Below are positions 44,155 through 56,521 of a DNA stretch of 64,000 nt, piece by piece. The translations under genes and the position numbers were made by a program. The notes below the pieces were generated by a model. The model was given only the letters and a program-made list of their open reading frames with translations. It did no database searches and was not told where the DNA came from. Numbering within the stretch: position 1 is the stretch's first letter; the number at the start of each line of letters is the position of its first letter. Source of the stretch: Owenia fusiformis (Eukaryota; Annelida; Polychaeta; Sabellida; Oweniidae); the NCBI GenBank assembly GCA_903813345.2, contig CAIIXF020000011.1, positions 13,437,754 to 13,501,753 on the forward strand. Direction: 5' to 3'.

Positions 44155-45246
44155 GTTGAAGACCACAGTAGAGTTTCCCATAGGTGGCCATTATACGTTT
44201 TACCCTGTATCTTATTAACGATTAGTATCCAAGCCTAGTGCAACATACCACAGTGTTCGGGAGAGACTCGCCTAGCCTGCTATAACAATCTTACCATGGG
44301 TTGTCCACCGAATATTTGAAATAAATAAACTTGAAGACACTAACCCCCTCTATCGTCAGATTTCTCAGAGAATTCGGGTAAAATCACCAAGGTCAAAATC
44401 ACTCCGCCGCCAGCTTAAAATGAGATTTCCCACTCAACTCTGACATATTTTCAGATAAATTGGGACCTACCCTATAAATATTTAGTCCCGATTCAGTTCC
44501 CAAACGCCAGATGGCGCTCCGATGGGGTAGGGAAGGAGAAAATGACTTTTTATTCAGAAAACCGGGATCATATAACTATGCTTGAGGCCTGGTGGAAGAT
44601 CAGAAGCTTAGAAACGTTCAGAGTAATCGGCTCGTTCGGCGGGCCAATGAAAATTTGCCCCTTCCAAAGCGATGCATCATGGGAGATATTTATGTAAATT
44701 ACCACCTGAACTTTTATCGCGAATAGGACTATATAGCTATGGTATTAGAATGAGCAATACCAGGGAGCAATATTAGGGATGATGTTCGAAAGCATTTTTC
44801 ACGATTGGCTTTTGTTATTCAATATATAAAAAATCGTTCTTTCTCGAGACTAACACCCCCTGGATAAATTACGCATGTTTCACAGGAAGATTTGTGACCA
44901 CTGCACAAATAGGTACTAAAATTGTTCTACTCGAGCCACCTTAAATGCACACTCGGTTGCACCAGTTACATTGGATGATTCAGTCTCAGTTATATCTTCG
45001 ACGTAGTCGAACAATATCGATGTCAAACTATTGGGAAAGTATCTGATGTTTCGAGAGCTACTGCGATTTTGTTGTAATTGACTACGAACAAATAAGGATA
45101 CATTAATACTCGTCCTCTCCTATAATCATCAATGGACAACTTGAAATGACTGAAAAGGATAGATTCATATCGAGCTGTAATGATCTGGACACAGGGTCAT
45201 TTGGGAAATAATTGAAAAAAAGGAACAAGAAAGTGTAGATTCTACC
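44155..45246. other. Upstream region of the PAN-type gene
   Basis: No frame of note. It would hold the promoter and 5' UTR of the gene starting at 45247. I see no clear TATA box or initiator, so no promoter is called. GATGCATCATGGGAGAT at about 44671 and TCTTCGACGTAGTCGAAC at 44995 are GC-richer spots. Confidence 0.4.
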
Positions 45247-46957
45247 ATGGAAACGAAGTGTGATCTTTTACCAAACAATGGCGTAAACGCGGCAATTTGT
45301 ATTTGTTTGATATTCTTCTGGCAAGGTATGCAAGATTTGTTTAAACTTTGGAACTTGAAACGAAGAAAAAGCTCAGATTTGACCTAGATTGTGTTAAAGA
45401 ATATTTCAGATTTGACCTATCACCTAGATTTTTGTTTGGCAAATTGAGATTGTTAAATTTCATTATCTACAGTATTAGATTATTTTTATTTAGGGGTTTG
45501 CCGTGGCAACGAATGCCCTAAATCGGTTGGTTATGTCTCACCATTGCAAAATGACCATCAGAATTTGATCAACGTACTCACTGATTTCAAAATTCCCTGT
45601 CCCGGGTACATCATTGGCTGGGAATACCAACGTGTTACCAATAGTGAGCCATTCTGGATAGCTGTGTTAACACCATTGGGTAGCATGCTATATACTGTGC
45701 GACATATAGTGAAGGTTCCAGTTACACATCTAGGCCTAAATCGACTTAGAAGTCCAAATCTGAAGGTATGAAGTATCTCATCACCTTCATTAGGCTTTGT
45801 TTACAAGAATGATTTTGAGTGTAATATATAACTTATTAATGCTTGTTGAAAGTTCTCTGTTTATGAACTTAGACAAAATATTAAAAGTAAAACTCATAGC
45901 AATAAATAGGATACGTTGCTAATCCTGGGATGAAATGTGATTCTCAAACATTATATCTTTGAGCCACAATCTTCAATTTGATTATAAATATCACTAATAC
46001 AATAAGTTGCATTCTCTGTAGAAGTGTGGTTCGTTCCTGCCTACCTCTCCATCGGTCTTTAAAACATATATTTACGGAGAATATTCCCATTATAGGTGGA
46101 GCATGGTGATGTTTTATCTGTGATATTCGCAAATCAAACCATTGAAGGGGGGATAGCGAACGAGCGTAACGACACCCAATCCCCTGTGTTGAAGCCAGAA
46201 CAATACTATCGAGCTTTGCAGAATGAGCTATATTACGTTGACGACACCACCGTTGGAGACGTTCTCGATATGAGTTCCAGTCATCTCCTTATGAGAGGCT
46301 ATGCATTGAGGCCTCTGCTTTCCTACGGTAGGTTGCAGCTGTGACACGTTATACAACATCCCATTCCATTATATACTAGATCAGACACTATAAGACAATT
46401 CGATCGTTGATATTGGAATAGGGGAAACGATTTCAGGATGTGCTATCAATGAATGTACAAGTCAATCATAAAGAGAGAAAACGATATATGCATTTTGTAC
46501 TAACGAATATACTTTTTTACTGTTATCTTAATTTAATTTCGTTGAATGCATTGTGTTTTTTGTTTGGTAGCATTACTGAAATGAATAGTCGCTTCAAGAC
46601 CCTGGACCCCCTCCCCTATCTACTTCAACAACAGGTTGTAAAGTATATGGGGTCCAGGGTCTTGAAACAAGACTGAAAATAGGCACAATTCCCTTTATTA
46701 TTTCAGATAATCCATCAGAAAGTATATCTACTGCAACAAAGGTGGCGACAGACTCGACCATCGTTGATCATGTAATCAATGAGTTGACGTGCAGAAGTAA
46801 CATAGAGTGCGCTATGATTTGCCTTAAAGACATCCGTTGTCTTACCTATAGTTACACTAAGTTGACGAGGATGTGTGTGTTGCATGATATCGACGACAAC
46901 GACAACTCTTTGATTAAATCAAAGCCTGGAACAGATTTATATTCCATTATGCTGTGA
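45247..46957 (+). CDS. Secreted protein with N-terminal module and C-terminal PAN/Apple-like domain, 4 exons
   Basis: Exons 45247-45325, 45494-45765, 46096-46327 and 46707-46957 join with phases 1, 0 and 1 to an uninterrupted frame of about 277 residues. Boundaries are CAAG|GTATGC, TTTATTTAG|GGG, AAG|GTATGA, CATTATAG|GTG, TACG|GTAGGT and TATTTCAG|ATA. The start ACCATGG is Kozak-like. Residues 13-25 (VNAAICICLIFFW) look like a signal-peptide core. Exons 2-3 encode a module with IPCPGYIIGWEYQR, FWIAVL and VEHGDVLSVIFANQ, which resembles an extracellular module seen, as I recall, in many lophotrochozoan, echinoderm and cephalochordate proteins. Exon 4 carries ELTCRSNIECAMICLKDIRC...YSYTKLTRMCVLHD, the Cys pattern of PAN/Apple domains (protein or carbohydrate binding). 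Function is unknown; it is probably extracellular. AATAAA lies 57 bp past the stop. Confidence 0.82.
46593..46666. repeat. 18-bp perfect hairpin in intron 3
   Basis: TTCAAGACCCTGGACCCC (46593-46610) and its exact reverse complement (46649-46666) are separated by 38 bases, within the last intron of the PAN-type gene and 40 bp before its acceptor. It could fold in the pre-mRNA or be a trimmed TIR element. Confidence 0.8.
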
Positions 46958-47013
46958 CTTTTTCCCTTTGCCTTATTGCACCCTATATTCCCCCATTCAG
47001 TAGTTGAATAGTA

Positions 47014-47019
47014 AATAAA
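47014..47019 (+). terminator. Polyadenylation signal of the PAN-type gene
   Basis: AATAAA, 57 bp after the stop at 46957, followed by AAACAAAATC. The position is normal for a short 3' UTR. Confidence 0.65.
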
Positions 47020-47039
47020 AACAAAATCAAATCTTCCAC

Positions 47040-47516
47040 TGTACCTGGCCTGTTACATGCAGTGCACTGAAGCTTAACCGATTATAACCCACTCACTCAG
47101 TTACAACTCACAACACCTCCAGTTGATTACTCAATACAAAAGATATCAAAATTTCCAGATTAGATCGTGGACCATTTACCTTTCATAAGAGTCAGTGTGA
47201 AGTTTACGTTGGATAAGCTAGAGATTAAATTAACATCTGCAAATATTGAGATTGTAAATGGTTCAACTATTAATGTAGCCAGGCTATTTCATATTTTGAA
47301 TTTCATATTGATCAATCCCCATTTGTTTCCTTGTTCATTTTAACAGGTCTTTTCAATCCCCTTGCATGAATTACTTTTACATCCAGTATTTCAGATATTT
47401 ATAACCATGTTGTTTGCAAGTCACTTTTGTATATGTTCTATTGTTTAAACCAGTTTTGTATGTTGTTTCATGCTGTGTTTGTTTTTACTTTTCATTCATG
47501 GCTTCATGTTATATAT
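47040..47516. other. Intergenic stretch
   Basis: AT-rich, no repeat or gene recognised. Confidence 0.45.
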
Positions 47517-48405
47517 ACGAGGGTTGATCCAAAAGTTCCGAACCGTTTGCTCTAAAAATCTTAATATTTGATGAATATTGTTCATATTTGGCCAAAACCG
47601 CCCAATATATAGTAGTTTCAATATGTGTAAAAATAATAAATCTGACCAGCAACATAGGTGCCTGGTTACCATAGCAACATGACAACAGGGTAGGTGGAGC
47701 TGGAATAAATTAAACTTTATTTCGAATTTCAGCAATTGAAAAGCTATTTCAGATCATTTCAATTCGTGGCGTTTCACCCCCCCATAAAATCTCATAAAAT
47801 AGGTAATTATAGTTTATAAGTGCATTCGCCTTCAAAATAGTCACCACCATCCGCTACACATTTCTTACAGCGTTTCAACAAGTCCTGATATGCATGGTGA
47901 AGTTCACCTTTAGCTGTAGCACAAACGCTATTAGTAAATGCCTGGATAAAGTCAGCTTCGTCATCGAAATAGATACCACGAAGTGGTTTCTTGGCCTCGG
48001 GAAACATGAGTCACATGGTGCAATATCAGGAGAATATGGCAGATGGGGCTGTAGTTGGGCCTGCAAGCACTCGTGTATTGCCTCTATTGTAACATTGGGT
48101 CTGTGGGCTGGGGTATTATCATGGTGAAAGTAAAAATTCCCAAGGAGGTCTGGTCGTTTTTTCTCATAGCATCTTTAAGATCTTTCTTCAGCACCTGGTC
48201 CACATTTTTAAACTGAGTGTCATACATAATTGATTGACTCAATATAGATCAGCAGACCTCATAAAAGTAATCTAGTTTACAACTTTATAAATGAGTGATA
48301 AGGTTTTGTAACTGACCTTTGAATAATAAGCTCCATTGACGGTGACTCCAGTTGCTACAGAGTGAACCAGGATAACTCGTACTCTTGCTCCACCTACCCT
48401 TTGTT
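47517..48405 (-). mobile_element. Mariner-type element, damaged copy 1
   Basis: On the minus strand 48130-48010 reads HHDNTPAHRPNVTIEAIHEC and ends YSPDIAPCD, the last two catalytic Asp blocks of mariner transposases. After a one-base frameshift near 48005 it continues MFPEAKKPLRGIYFDDEADF to GGDYFEGECTYKL (48007-47807), the normal C terminus. The N-terminal DNA-binding part is reduced to pieces (48140-48400). The left end TACGAGGGTTGATCCAAAAG (47517) is mariner-like. Its inverted partner is missing here but present in copy 2 (60361-60540). Confidence 0.85.
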
Positions 48406-48565
48406 ATTATTTTTAATCTGCCGCCTACGGGCCTACCATCGCCCATTTACACTACTATATCACATAATACCCAAGGCTCATTGTTTATCCGGAATCTTGA
48501 CATAAACATTGGAACTGGACTTCTGTTAAATTACATTGCAAATCAAAAGTGCCGATATCAATGCG
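48401..48565 (+). repeat. Flank shared with the second mariner copy
   Basis: TTTGTTATTATT(T/C)TTAATCTGCC to AAAAGTGCCGATAT matches 60535-60692. Both mariner copies are followed by the same non-mariner sequence, so the pair arose by segmental duplication or the mariner is part of a larger repeat. Confidence 0.75.
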
Positions 48566-49789
48566 TGAAAAATGGAATTCCAAGTCTAAGCACTCTAGAA
48601 ACTAAGTCTAAGCACGCCGGGTGCTTAGGCGTGACTAGTATTGACACCTCTAGGTACGCGATGAAACCAACTCTAGACATCGTAAGCACACGCAATGCAA
48701 AGACGTGTTTAGAGTGTGACAAAAAGTCTTGGCACGCCTTGAACTAATGATTGAAATCTAGAATAAAGTAATTATCGAAACAGATAAATGTATATTGTTA
48801 AAAGCAATTATGATCAACATTCATAATTTAGACATATTTTCACTGAAATATACTAATTTCTTTAAAACATGTTTTATCTATTTTATTTATTATTTTGTAT
48901 AACAAACTGTACATGTTTACCATGACGTTTTACATATATGATTGAATAATAATTCACGATCTGTTTAAAGCATGTAAAATACCAAACAAGCTGTACTGAT
49001 AACTAGTAAAAAAAAATTTCCCGGGCATCTATCAAGTTGTTATATCAAGCCTCGGGTATCAAGCAAGATACTAGATATAGTATTATTATTGTGCATCTGA
49101 CCAAATGGATGAACAAATTATGTGTTCATATTGTGTATGCAATGTATCATTACTAATTGATATAGGGCAGGGGCGAAGAAAGCTTTCATTCATTCATTCA
49201 TTCATTCAGTCACGGGGTTGCGATTGTTGCATAAACAAGCCAAAAAAATAAGATTTATTTTGAATTTTATAAAAATTTCTTCAAAATTGAGCTATAAGCT
49301 TCAAATTAAATGATTTGATAAATCGAATGGTTTTATTTTTATTGGTTATGGGAACCAATATGTTACACCAATCGCAACCAATCGCAACCCCCCCCCCCCG
49401 CTACGCCTATGGACGCAATTAGCGTATTCATATTCATTTAGGTTGCCTCTCACTGTAGATACGAGGAGTTTTTAGACCATCTAAGCACGTCTAGAAATTA
49501 CTAGAAATTCCACATTTGCTGCCATGATCATACTTGCGAATCATATTGAAATTAATCTCATAAGCAAACAAGAATTAAAATACAGTGTACGTTACGCTAG
49601 GAACAAAAACACCTTTGCACAATTTAACGATGATTCAAAATAGTTTTTTGAACCCCTTTATTTAAAGAGTACCTTTTCTCCTATAGTGCAGGAAATTATT
49701 GTTAGGTCGGTGGTCAATATTACATACAACCCCCCCCCCCCCCTCCATAAAATTAATGTTATTGAACAAAACATCATCCCTTCAAAGGA
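48566..49789. other. Non-coding stretch with short repeats
   Basis: 48580-48720 repeats TCTAAGCAC(G)CC and CTCTAGA motifs. The frame through it (48385-48747) spans the shared repeat and has no domain. (CATT)n microsatellite at 49186-49206. C runs at 49388-49399 (beside GCTACGCCTATGG) and 49730-49743. Confidence 0.55.
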
Positions 49790-50465
49790 AATATGGAAAA
49801 AAAATGTAAAACGAATGTATATAAGCTAGTAATTGAAAGATGGAAAATACTCCTTATGTTTAGTCACAAACTTAATGTTTTTAGAATATGTCCCAAGTTC
49901 AAAGTGAATGCTTGGTGGACTATTAGCAAAAGAGCCCATATTGTTAAAAATGAATGCTTCCAAATGGTGAGGCTACTAACTGGAGGCTGTTCATTAGAGG
50001 TATTTACCCAAACCAATGTTATTAAGGGAAAATAGGAAATGTACTCTTTGTAATGCTGGAGTTGGTGATTTATTCATTTTGTACAACAGTGCAATGTTTT
50101 TACTAGATTCAGATGTTTGTTTAGAAATACAATGAAGGCAAAACTTGTTAAACTAGATTATGATAACTTTTACATGAGATCAGAAACTGAAAGGTTTTAT
50201 ATCATGATGGGATTACAAGAAATACCAGGTATAAATGATGAAATGGATTTTACTATTAAGTTCCATAGCTGCAAGATGATATGCAATATGTATAACTATA
50301 GAAATGTAAAATTGAAGGAACTAAATTAATTTAAGTCAATAGATAAATGTAGCATTGTGTAAATAATACTTTTTATTACTCTGTCCTTTGTAATGTAAAT
50401 ATGTTGTAAAAATGAAAGTATTGTCACCAAATTGGTGGTTGAATAAATATACAAATACAAATAAA
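49790..50465 (+). mobile_element. LINE 3' end, degenerate
   Basis: 49793-50035 reads with FRICPKFKVNAWWTISKRAH and ends near INVIKGK. Then, shifted, RKCTLCNAGVGDL (50030-50070) and HFVQQCNVFTRFRC make the usual C-terminal CX2C-H-C finger, then FRNTMKAKLVKLDYDNFYMR to the stop at 50329. The 3' tail is ATACAAATACAAATAAAATT (50446-50465). 5'-truncated with at least two frameshifts. Confidence 0.6.
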
Positions 50466-51169
50466 ATTAGTAACAGGCCCTTTTTCGGCCACCTATCTAA
50501 TCAAAGCCTGATTATGATTGGCGATTTAGATAAATTCCTCAAATGTCACAAATGACTGAACTACTAGATCTTGTATTGCAACTGAGGAAAGAATTAAGAT
50601 TTAAAAATATTGCTTTGCTTCTAAATGAGAACACACGGTTACCAATCTAATGGAAGGGGTACGTAATGAAGACGCGATAATGTATTTACCGTCCATCGTC
50701 CATCGCATGAAAAGAAAATTACATAGTCCTGACCAATCCCGCTCACAAAAATCGTATTCACCTCAAAACTCGCTAACGAAAATTATATTCGTCAAATTAA
50801 CGGTCGGAGTTGGCACCCTGTGTTTATACTTAATCGGACAAATAAACTGACTGAGATGATCGCATTATTATATTCAAACGCCCTTGTAGTGTATAATATG
50901 TTTTATTTTTGTTATTTGTTATCATTTTAATATATTAAAGTATGTACTCTCCAATATTAGGAGGCAATAAAGATACATGAACATAAACCTCCCTATTATC
51001 AAAAATGGCATCTATTGCAGTTTTCTAAACCTGCATTCTGAAGGATGTAATCCAAGTTCTCCCCCTCCCCCTATTCGCTCATGTTTATAATGTCCCGTGA
51101 AGATCATGATGACGCAAGGGTAATTTAAAGCATACATGGAAGGTCATTGATTCAATATTAAAAAGAAAA
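50466..51169. other. Non-coding stretch
   Basis: No gene supported. The 66-codon frame at 50650-50850 lacks domain or splice context. Confidence 0.45.
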
Positions 51170-52800
51170 AATACTAAAGCTTCTTCAACTGATTTCTTTG
51201 AAAATGATGGCGTTTTTTTATAGAGACAATCAATCAATTGCTGAACATTTTAATAAATATTTTACAAATATCGGTCCTAGGCTTGCAAGTAAAATCTAAT
51301 GTAGTACTTCACATAATGAGTTCCTTAGGAAAAATAATAGCATTCCTACCTCAATGTTTTTAAACCCAATAAATCCAGATGTAATGTCCTTGATAATTTC
51401 TAACCTTAAGGATGGGGCTCCGGGAATAGATGGGTTTAAGGCCTGTGCTTTGAAATATTGTAAGCATATATTAGCTCCACTTCTTAGTCACCTGTGCAAT
51501 TAATCTTTTGTAAATGGCATTTTCCCAGATATTCTAAAAACAGCTAAAATTACACCAATTTTCAAAAAGGGAAAACCTAGTTTATTCTCAAACTACAGGC
51601 CTATTTCTCTTCTTAGCATCTTTTCAAAAGTGCTAGAGAAACTCATGCATAAAAGACTTATAGATTTCATAATAAAACAGAAAATACTGAGCTCAAGTCA
51701 GTTTGTTTTTTTACCAAACAAATCAACTTATATGGCATTTTAACTTTTCTTGAAAACCTCAGAACATCTCTCGATGATAATAACTTTAACATAGGGCTGT
51801 TTCTTGACTTATCTAAGGCATTTGACACTGTTGATCACAAAATTCTACTTGAAAAAATTGATTTTTATGGGTTAAGGGGAAATGTAAAAAATTGGTTCAC
51901 TTCCTACTTAGAAAACAGAAAACAGATCACTTGCTACAATAACACTTATTCAAATCAAGATATTATTAAATGTGGTGTACCTCAAGGGTCTATACTTGGA
52001 CCGACTTTGTTTTTAATGTATATTAATGATATTACCTCAACCTCAAATCTTATCAAATTTGTATTATATGCAGATGATACTAATTTACTTATATCTAATC
52101 GTAATATGGATGAACTAGTTAGACTATTAAACAAAGAACTGCAAACAATTAATCAATGGTTTAAAGCTAACAAACTATCTCTCAACTTAGATAAAACTAA
52201 TTTCATAAATTTTACTCCAGGCAGAAATTTAATCCATGACATAAATATTAATACGTATTGACAATGTGCCAATAAAAAGAGAAAGTAGTGTTAATTTTCT
52301 TGGAGTATTTATTGACGAAAAGTTAAATTGGAAAAAGCACATTCAGCATATTACTAATAAGATATCAAGAATAACAGGCATTCTCTATAAAGTAAGAAAC
52401 ATCCTTGATCATGACTCTAAACTTAAAGTATATCATTCATTAATCCTTTCTCAAATTAACTATTGCAATTTGCTACATGTGTATACAAATGCTTAAACAT
52501 ACCATCTGGCTTTCCTATATACATTTTTAAAGATTATTTTTAAATTTCCCAACATGGCAATGACACAAGATCTAAACACCTTTTAGTCCAACCTAAATAC
52601 CGCATTAAGTTTGGTTGGGACTCACTTAAATATATTGGACCATCATATTATAATAAACTACCTAATGAAATTAAGCACAGTGTCAGTACAGTTATATTCA
52701 AGGCAGCACTTAAACATCATATTATATCAACTTATTAATTTATTATATGTAACTCTAGGAAATTGTACATGTTATAAAAAAAACTTCCAGTAATTCCGGA
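51170..52800 (+). mobile_element. LINE with reverse transcriptase domain (CR1/L2/Jockey-like), frameshifted
   Basis: Readable in pieces: AEHFNKYFTNIGPRLASKI (about 51238-51295), LKDGAPGIDGFKACALKYC and FPDILKTAKITPIFKKGKPS then NYRPISLLSIFSKVLEKLMH (51400-51670), LFLDLSKAFDTVDHKILLEK (about 51800-51860), GVPQGSILGPTLF (about 51975-52013), the catalytic YADDTN (52067-52084), then 52266-52496 and a C-terminal segment GWDSLKYIGPSYYNKLPNEI (about 52614-52675). This is the usual order of non-LTR RT motifs. Frameshifts or stops lie near 51299, 51502, 51720-51760, 52262 and 52497. No endonuclease domain is visible upstream. Confidence 0.85.
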
Positions 52801-53069
52801 GACAAATGTATTATTTTGTTCTCTAGCATCAATTATAGATGATAACAAAAAGTAATTGATAAATTGAACAATTTATTTCCTTATTTTCAAAATCGCTTAA
52901 TAAATTTCTGATCGAAACCTTTGTAAGTGTACCAATGTATAAGATGACATGATTTATCATAATTACATTGTCTTAATAGTCTATGGCTACCCTTTGCATT
53001 CGTTCGACTTCTAATGCTGCTAGTCATCCATCCCTTCTTCACACAATGACGACCTTTTAGCTGCTTTCC

Positions 53070-53279
53070 AAATTCAGGCCCGAAGCTAAGGGGAGCGGAG
53101 GGAGCGGCCGCTCCCCCCTCCTGGCCAAGAATTCCTTCAAAATTATGTCGTTTTTCACCTTTCTGAGCACTTTTCGCATGATGTTTTGCCAAGACTGTCA
53201 AAAAGCCCCCCCCCCCTTGGCAAAAACTCCCCCTTGGTAGAACCGCTCCCCGGTAAATCCTGGCTACGGGCCTGAAATT
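53070..53279. mobile_element. 200-bp TIR element with AAATT target duplication
   Basis: CAGGCCCGAAGCTAAGGGGA (53075) against the inverse of CAGGCCCGTAGCCAGGATTT (53274), ends about 12 bp perfect then imperfect. AAATT at 53070-53074 and 53275-53279. GC-rich with a C run (53206-53216). A minus-strand frame through it is an artefact. Confidence 0.85.
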
Positions 53280-54189
53280 GGAATATTATATCTTGATCTA
53301 TAATTCATAAAAATGATTTTCTAGGTTTCATGGGTCGTCATTCCCCCAGAGGCCTCCTTGAAACATACCGACATTGCAACGTTTACCCATTTCATACATA
53401 TCTCTGTTTCAAACAAACCAGGAAAACTGATAACTAGAAATTCACTATTAGGCCCAGGTCTTGTTGGCCCATTTTCGTTGCCACTTTCTCACAGAAAATG
53501 TACACATATCGGAGACATATATATCTACATAATAGTACTTTTTTGTTTTTATTATAAAGAAGATGTTATCTGGATTAAGCATAAACTTGAACTAGAAAAA
53601 CATCCGAACTTACCAACGACTTAATTATAGTGAATGTATGGGGGGGGGGGGGGTAATGAATCCATCTTTTATTTTTTAGATTGGGCTCTATTTCTGTGTT
53701 CTAGTAATCAGACGTAATCGGACATAAAAAGGATAAAACTTCCATTTATTCAAATTCAGTTTTGATAGGTTTTTGAGGCGTAAACTTTAAGTTTACCTCT
53801 TAATACGCCTTACTTTCAGGTCTAGACCAAAAGTACGCCTCTTTTTAAAGGTTTTGATATGGCGTAGACCAAATCATCTACTTAGGATTCTATTATATAC
53901 CTGATTTATAAGCATATAGACCAAAACTGCGCCTTAAAACAAATTATAGTCAAAATGACCAAAACTAAACCTGATTAACTGAGACAATTTTAGAATGTAC
54001 TTCAATGAAAGGCTACCCTGCGTGCAGAGTCTAGTTAAACTACAAGACGAAGCTGTTGGATAGGATATGAAGTGATTCAAAATACTAGTCCATGTCCGTG
54101 CGAATACAGAACCAATTCATATAGTTTTGATTACAATCACAATCTCAATTTTGAGAATTCAATTTCAAGTCACCTTTTCTAAGAATGAT
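53280..54189. other. Non-coding stretch
   Basis: 15-G run at 53640-53654. At 53770-53950 loose repeats of GGCGTA and AGACCAAA. The 88-codon frame at 53358-53624 has no domain. Confidence 0.45.
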
Positions 54190-54530
54190 ATGAATTTTTG
54201 TTAAATTGTATCATTTAGAGCAATATATTGGGCACATTTTCTGAAAAAGTCAAAAGATTCTGTTCAGTGACATTTCCTGAGCACCTACTCTTAGCTATTT
54301 TTCAGTCACATTTTCAGAGGGCTGAAAAGGTTATTTTATCATGTTTATGGTCATTCTGATCATTTCCATTGTGTTCCCAGTCATGTAAATGATATGTGGA
54401 ACTAGTTAAACTGACTGGAGGTCCAAAAAGAACTCTGTTATCTTGGTTCAAAATTTTTTCAAAATCCAGCATGGTTTTGACATTTTTTGTTTTGTCATTT
54501 CCTGTTAACTTCCATAGCACCTAAGATGAG
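54190..54530 (+). mobile_element. Third copy of the TTAA foldback arm
   Basis: Same orientation as 15510-15771: TTAGAGCAATATATTGGGCA, TTCTGTTCAGTGACATTTCC, CATTTCCTGTTAACTTCCAT then AGCACC-TAAG. It retains about 60 bp absent from 15700 but present, inverted, at 14940-15000. The terminal TTAA has decayed. The opposite arm is not found nearby. Confidence 0.75.
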
Positions 54531-54904
54531 ATGCGATGTGATTATATTGAAGTGCAATAAAGATGAGAACATTGACTATCAACTACAAACTATTTATTTA
54601 TTATTTTATCATTATTTCACAAGCCCTTATATTTGCCGGGTACATACATACCCCCCCCCCTCTCAAGCCCCCACTCAAGCCGTACTTTTGCTGTTTTAAC
54701 TATTTACTCTATGAATCCTGTATAATTCCCCACAGCTGAATTTATTTGTGAACTATCATTTTGCTATAAATGAATCCTGGCGGATGTGATATCTCTAAAA
54801 TATACAAAATGTACATTATATATGCGGTCTTGGATGTGAGGGGGTTCAGGCTGTAAAAAACAATTTTTTGGGGGGGGGCTCACTTTTGACAATCAGAGAC
54901 AAAG

Positions 54905-55305
54905 GTATCAAAGGACGATTCTCGGTTTGGAGAACGAAGTTCATCAATATAAATGAGCATTATCCCTCCTTCGGACAAATTTGATTTTTTTACATAATAT
55001 AGATTTGAATGTCTTCTTTTAAATAGTCATAATTTAATTTGGGTATATTTCTAGATTTTTCGCAAAAAAATATTAGCGCAGTACACTGATGAACTTTTTT
55101 CCCCAAATCGAGACTTGTGTTTTATTGAATCGGTCTAATTGAGCGTTATCCCTGCTTCAGATCAATTTGTTATTTTTACATCTTGTAGATTTAAATGTCC
55201 TCTTTTGAATATTCATAGTTTAATTTGGGTAATATTTCTATATTTTTCATGAAAAAAATTATTAGCCAAGGAGACTGTTCTCCAAACCGAGAATCGTCCT
55301 TTGTT
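54905..55305. mobile_element. MITE with AAAGGACGATTCTCGGTTTG ends and internal direct repeat
   Basis: AAAGGACGATTCTCGGTTTG (54908) is mirrored at 55277-55302. Inside, two diverged direct copies of about 170 bp (about 54935-55090 and 55125-55270) share GAGCATTATCCCT(C/G)CTTC, AATTTGGGTA and TTTCTA(G/T)ATTTTTC. No ORF. Confidence 0.75.
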
Positions 55306-55640
55306 AAACCTAGGATGAAGAAATTTGAATCGTAACTATGACCATATTAAAATGATTTTAATTGATGAAAATGTATATAAAATACAAGTCAATACATAAG
55401 TGGCACGAGTCTTAGGTTTGGATGAATTAAAATGGCGTAAGCTAGTGTAAAATTTGAAAAAAGCCTATCAAAAGGCAAATTGTTTTTTGAATACTTTGCG
55501 AGGAAATCAATTCATAAATATTGATGTACCGTATTAAAATCTTAAGCAGCTTCGAGATTTCAGCCCGGAGACCATCTTCCGGTTGTCATATTTATCTATG
55601 AAACTGGTTGTAATCATAACAGCAAAAAATGTGTATCAAA
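55306..55640. other. Non-coding stretch
   Basis: AT-rich, no feature recognised. Confidence 0.4.
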
Positions 55641-55930
55641 CCGTTGAAACCTGCTTACAGGTTTCATACGACACGTATCAAACCTGCGTATATCTTGTAT
55701 ACAGGTTTCATACAGGTCTAATGCGGCGTATCAAATCTGTATATATTCTTGATGCAGGTTTTGCACAAGTTTAGATCAGTATACCAAACCTATATATCCT
55801 TGATGTAGGTTTCATACAGGTTTCACTTGGTTGTACCAAACCTGTATATATTTTAGATGCAGGTTTCATACAGGTTTCACTCGTATGTACTAAACCTGTA
55901 TATATCCAATCCTGGATGCAGGTTTCGCAT
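55641..55930 (+). repeat. Tandem repeat, 50-55-bp unit
   Basis: Five or six units of (A/T)CCAAACCTGTATATATT..GATGCAGGTTTCATACAGGTTTCACTCG. Clearest at 55715-55925. The frame 55583-55774 is repeat translation. Confidence 0.85.
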
Positions 55931-56521
55931 GTACGTTAATATCCTAAAAATATATTTGTTATAGGTGGATACGGTTTTAACATTAAAATTGACGTGTTAA
56001 AAATGTTCGTCATCACTTTGAGAGGGGATATGGTTGGAGCTTATAAAAATATAACCATTAGATAGAAGAAAAGAGCTTTCAATTTTTTTATTTGAAGTTT
56101 CAATCTCAATGTTGAAGAATTTTGAAAGATGCATCAATTTTTGTAAAAGGCTAGGGATGGGGGTGCAAGATCAGAAGGTATCCCGACATAAATGATAATG
56201 CCCAACTTGCTATGTAATATTTTATAATTAAATAAATGGCCATATAATATTATTCTTGCCAACATAAATCTATTATCTTTTGTAAATTATTTATGCAACT
56301 AGCAGGTATAGCGAAGTGACACAAATCACTATACTCAACTCAGTCAACCCATTCATGCACTACTGAATAATTCATTCACTCAATCACTCTAAAACAATTA
56401 TAATTATAAAAGTAAGTCCTAACATCCCACACTTATGTTATGTGGTCTTAACAAGCTCCAACGTTCCTCCCATAGGGTGGTTAGTCACAAATGTTTCTCT
56501 AAAACTAAATTGTATTGTCAG

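Noticed and set aside
48385-48747. 120-codon plus frame with several Cys
   Set aside because: Its first half is the repeat shared with 60535-60692, the second half short direct repeats; no domain or splice support.
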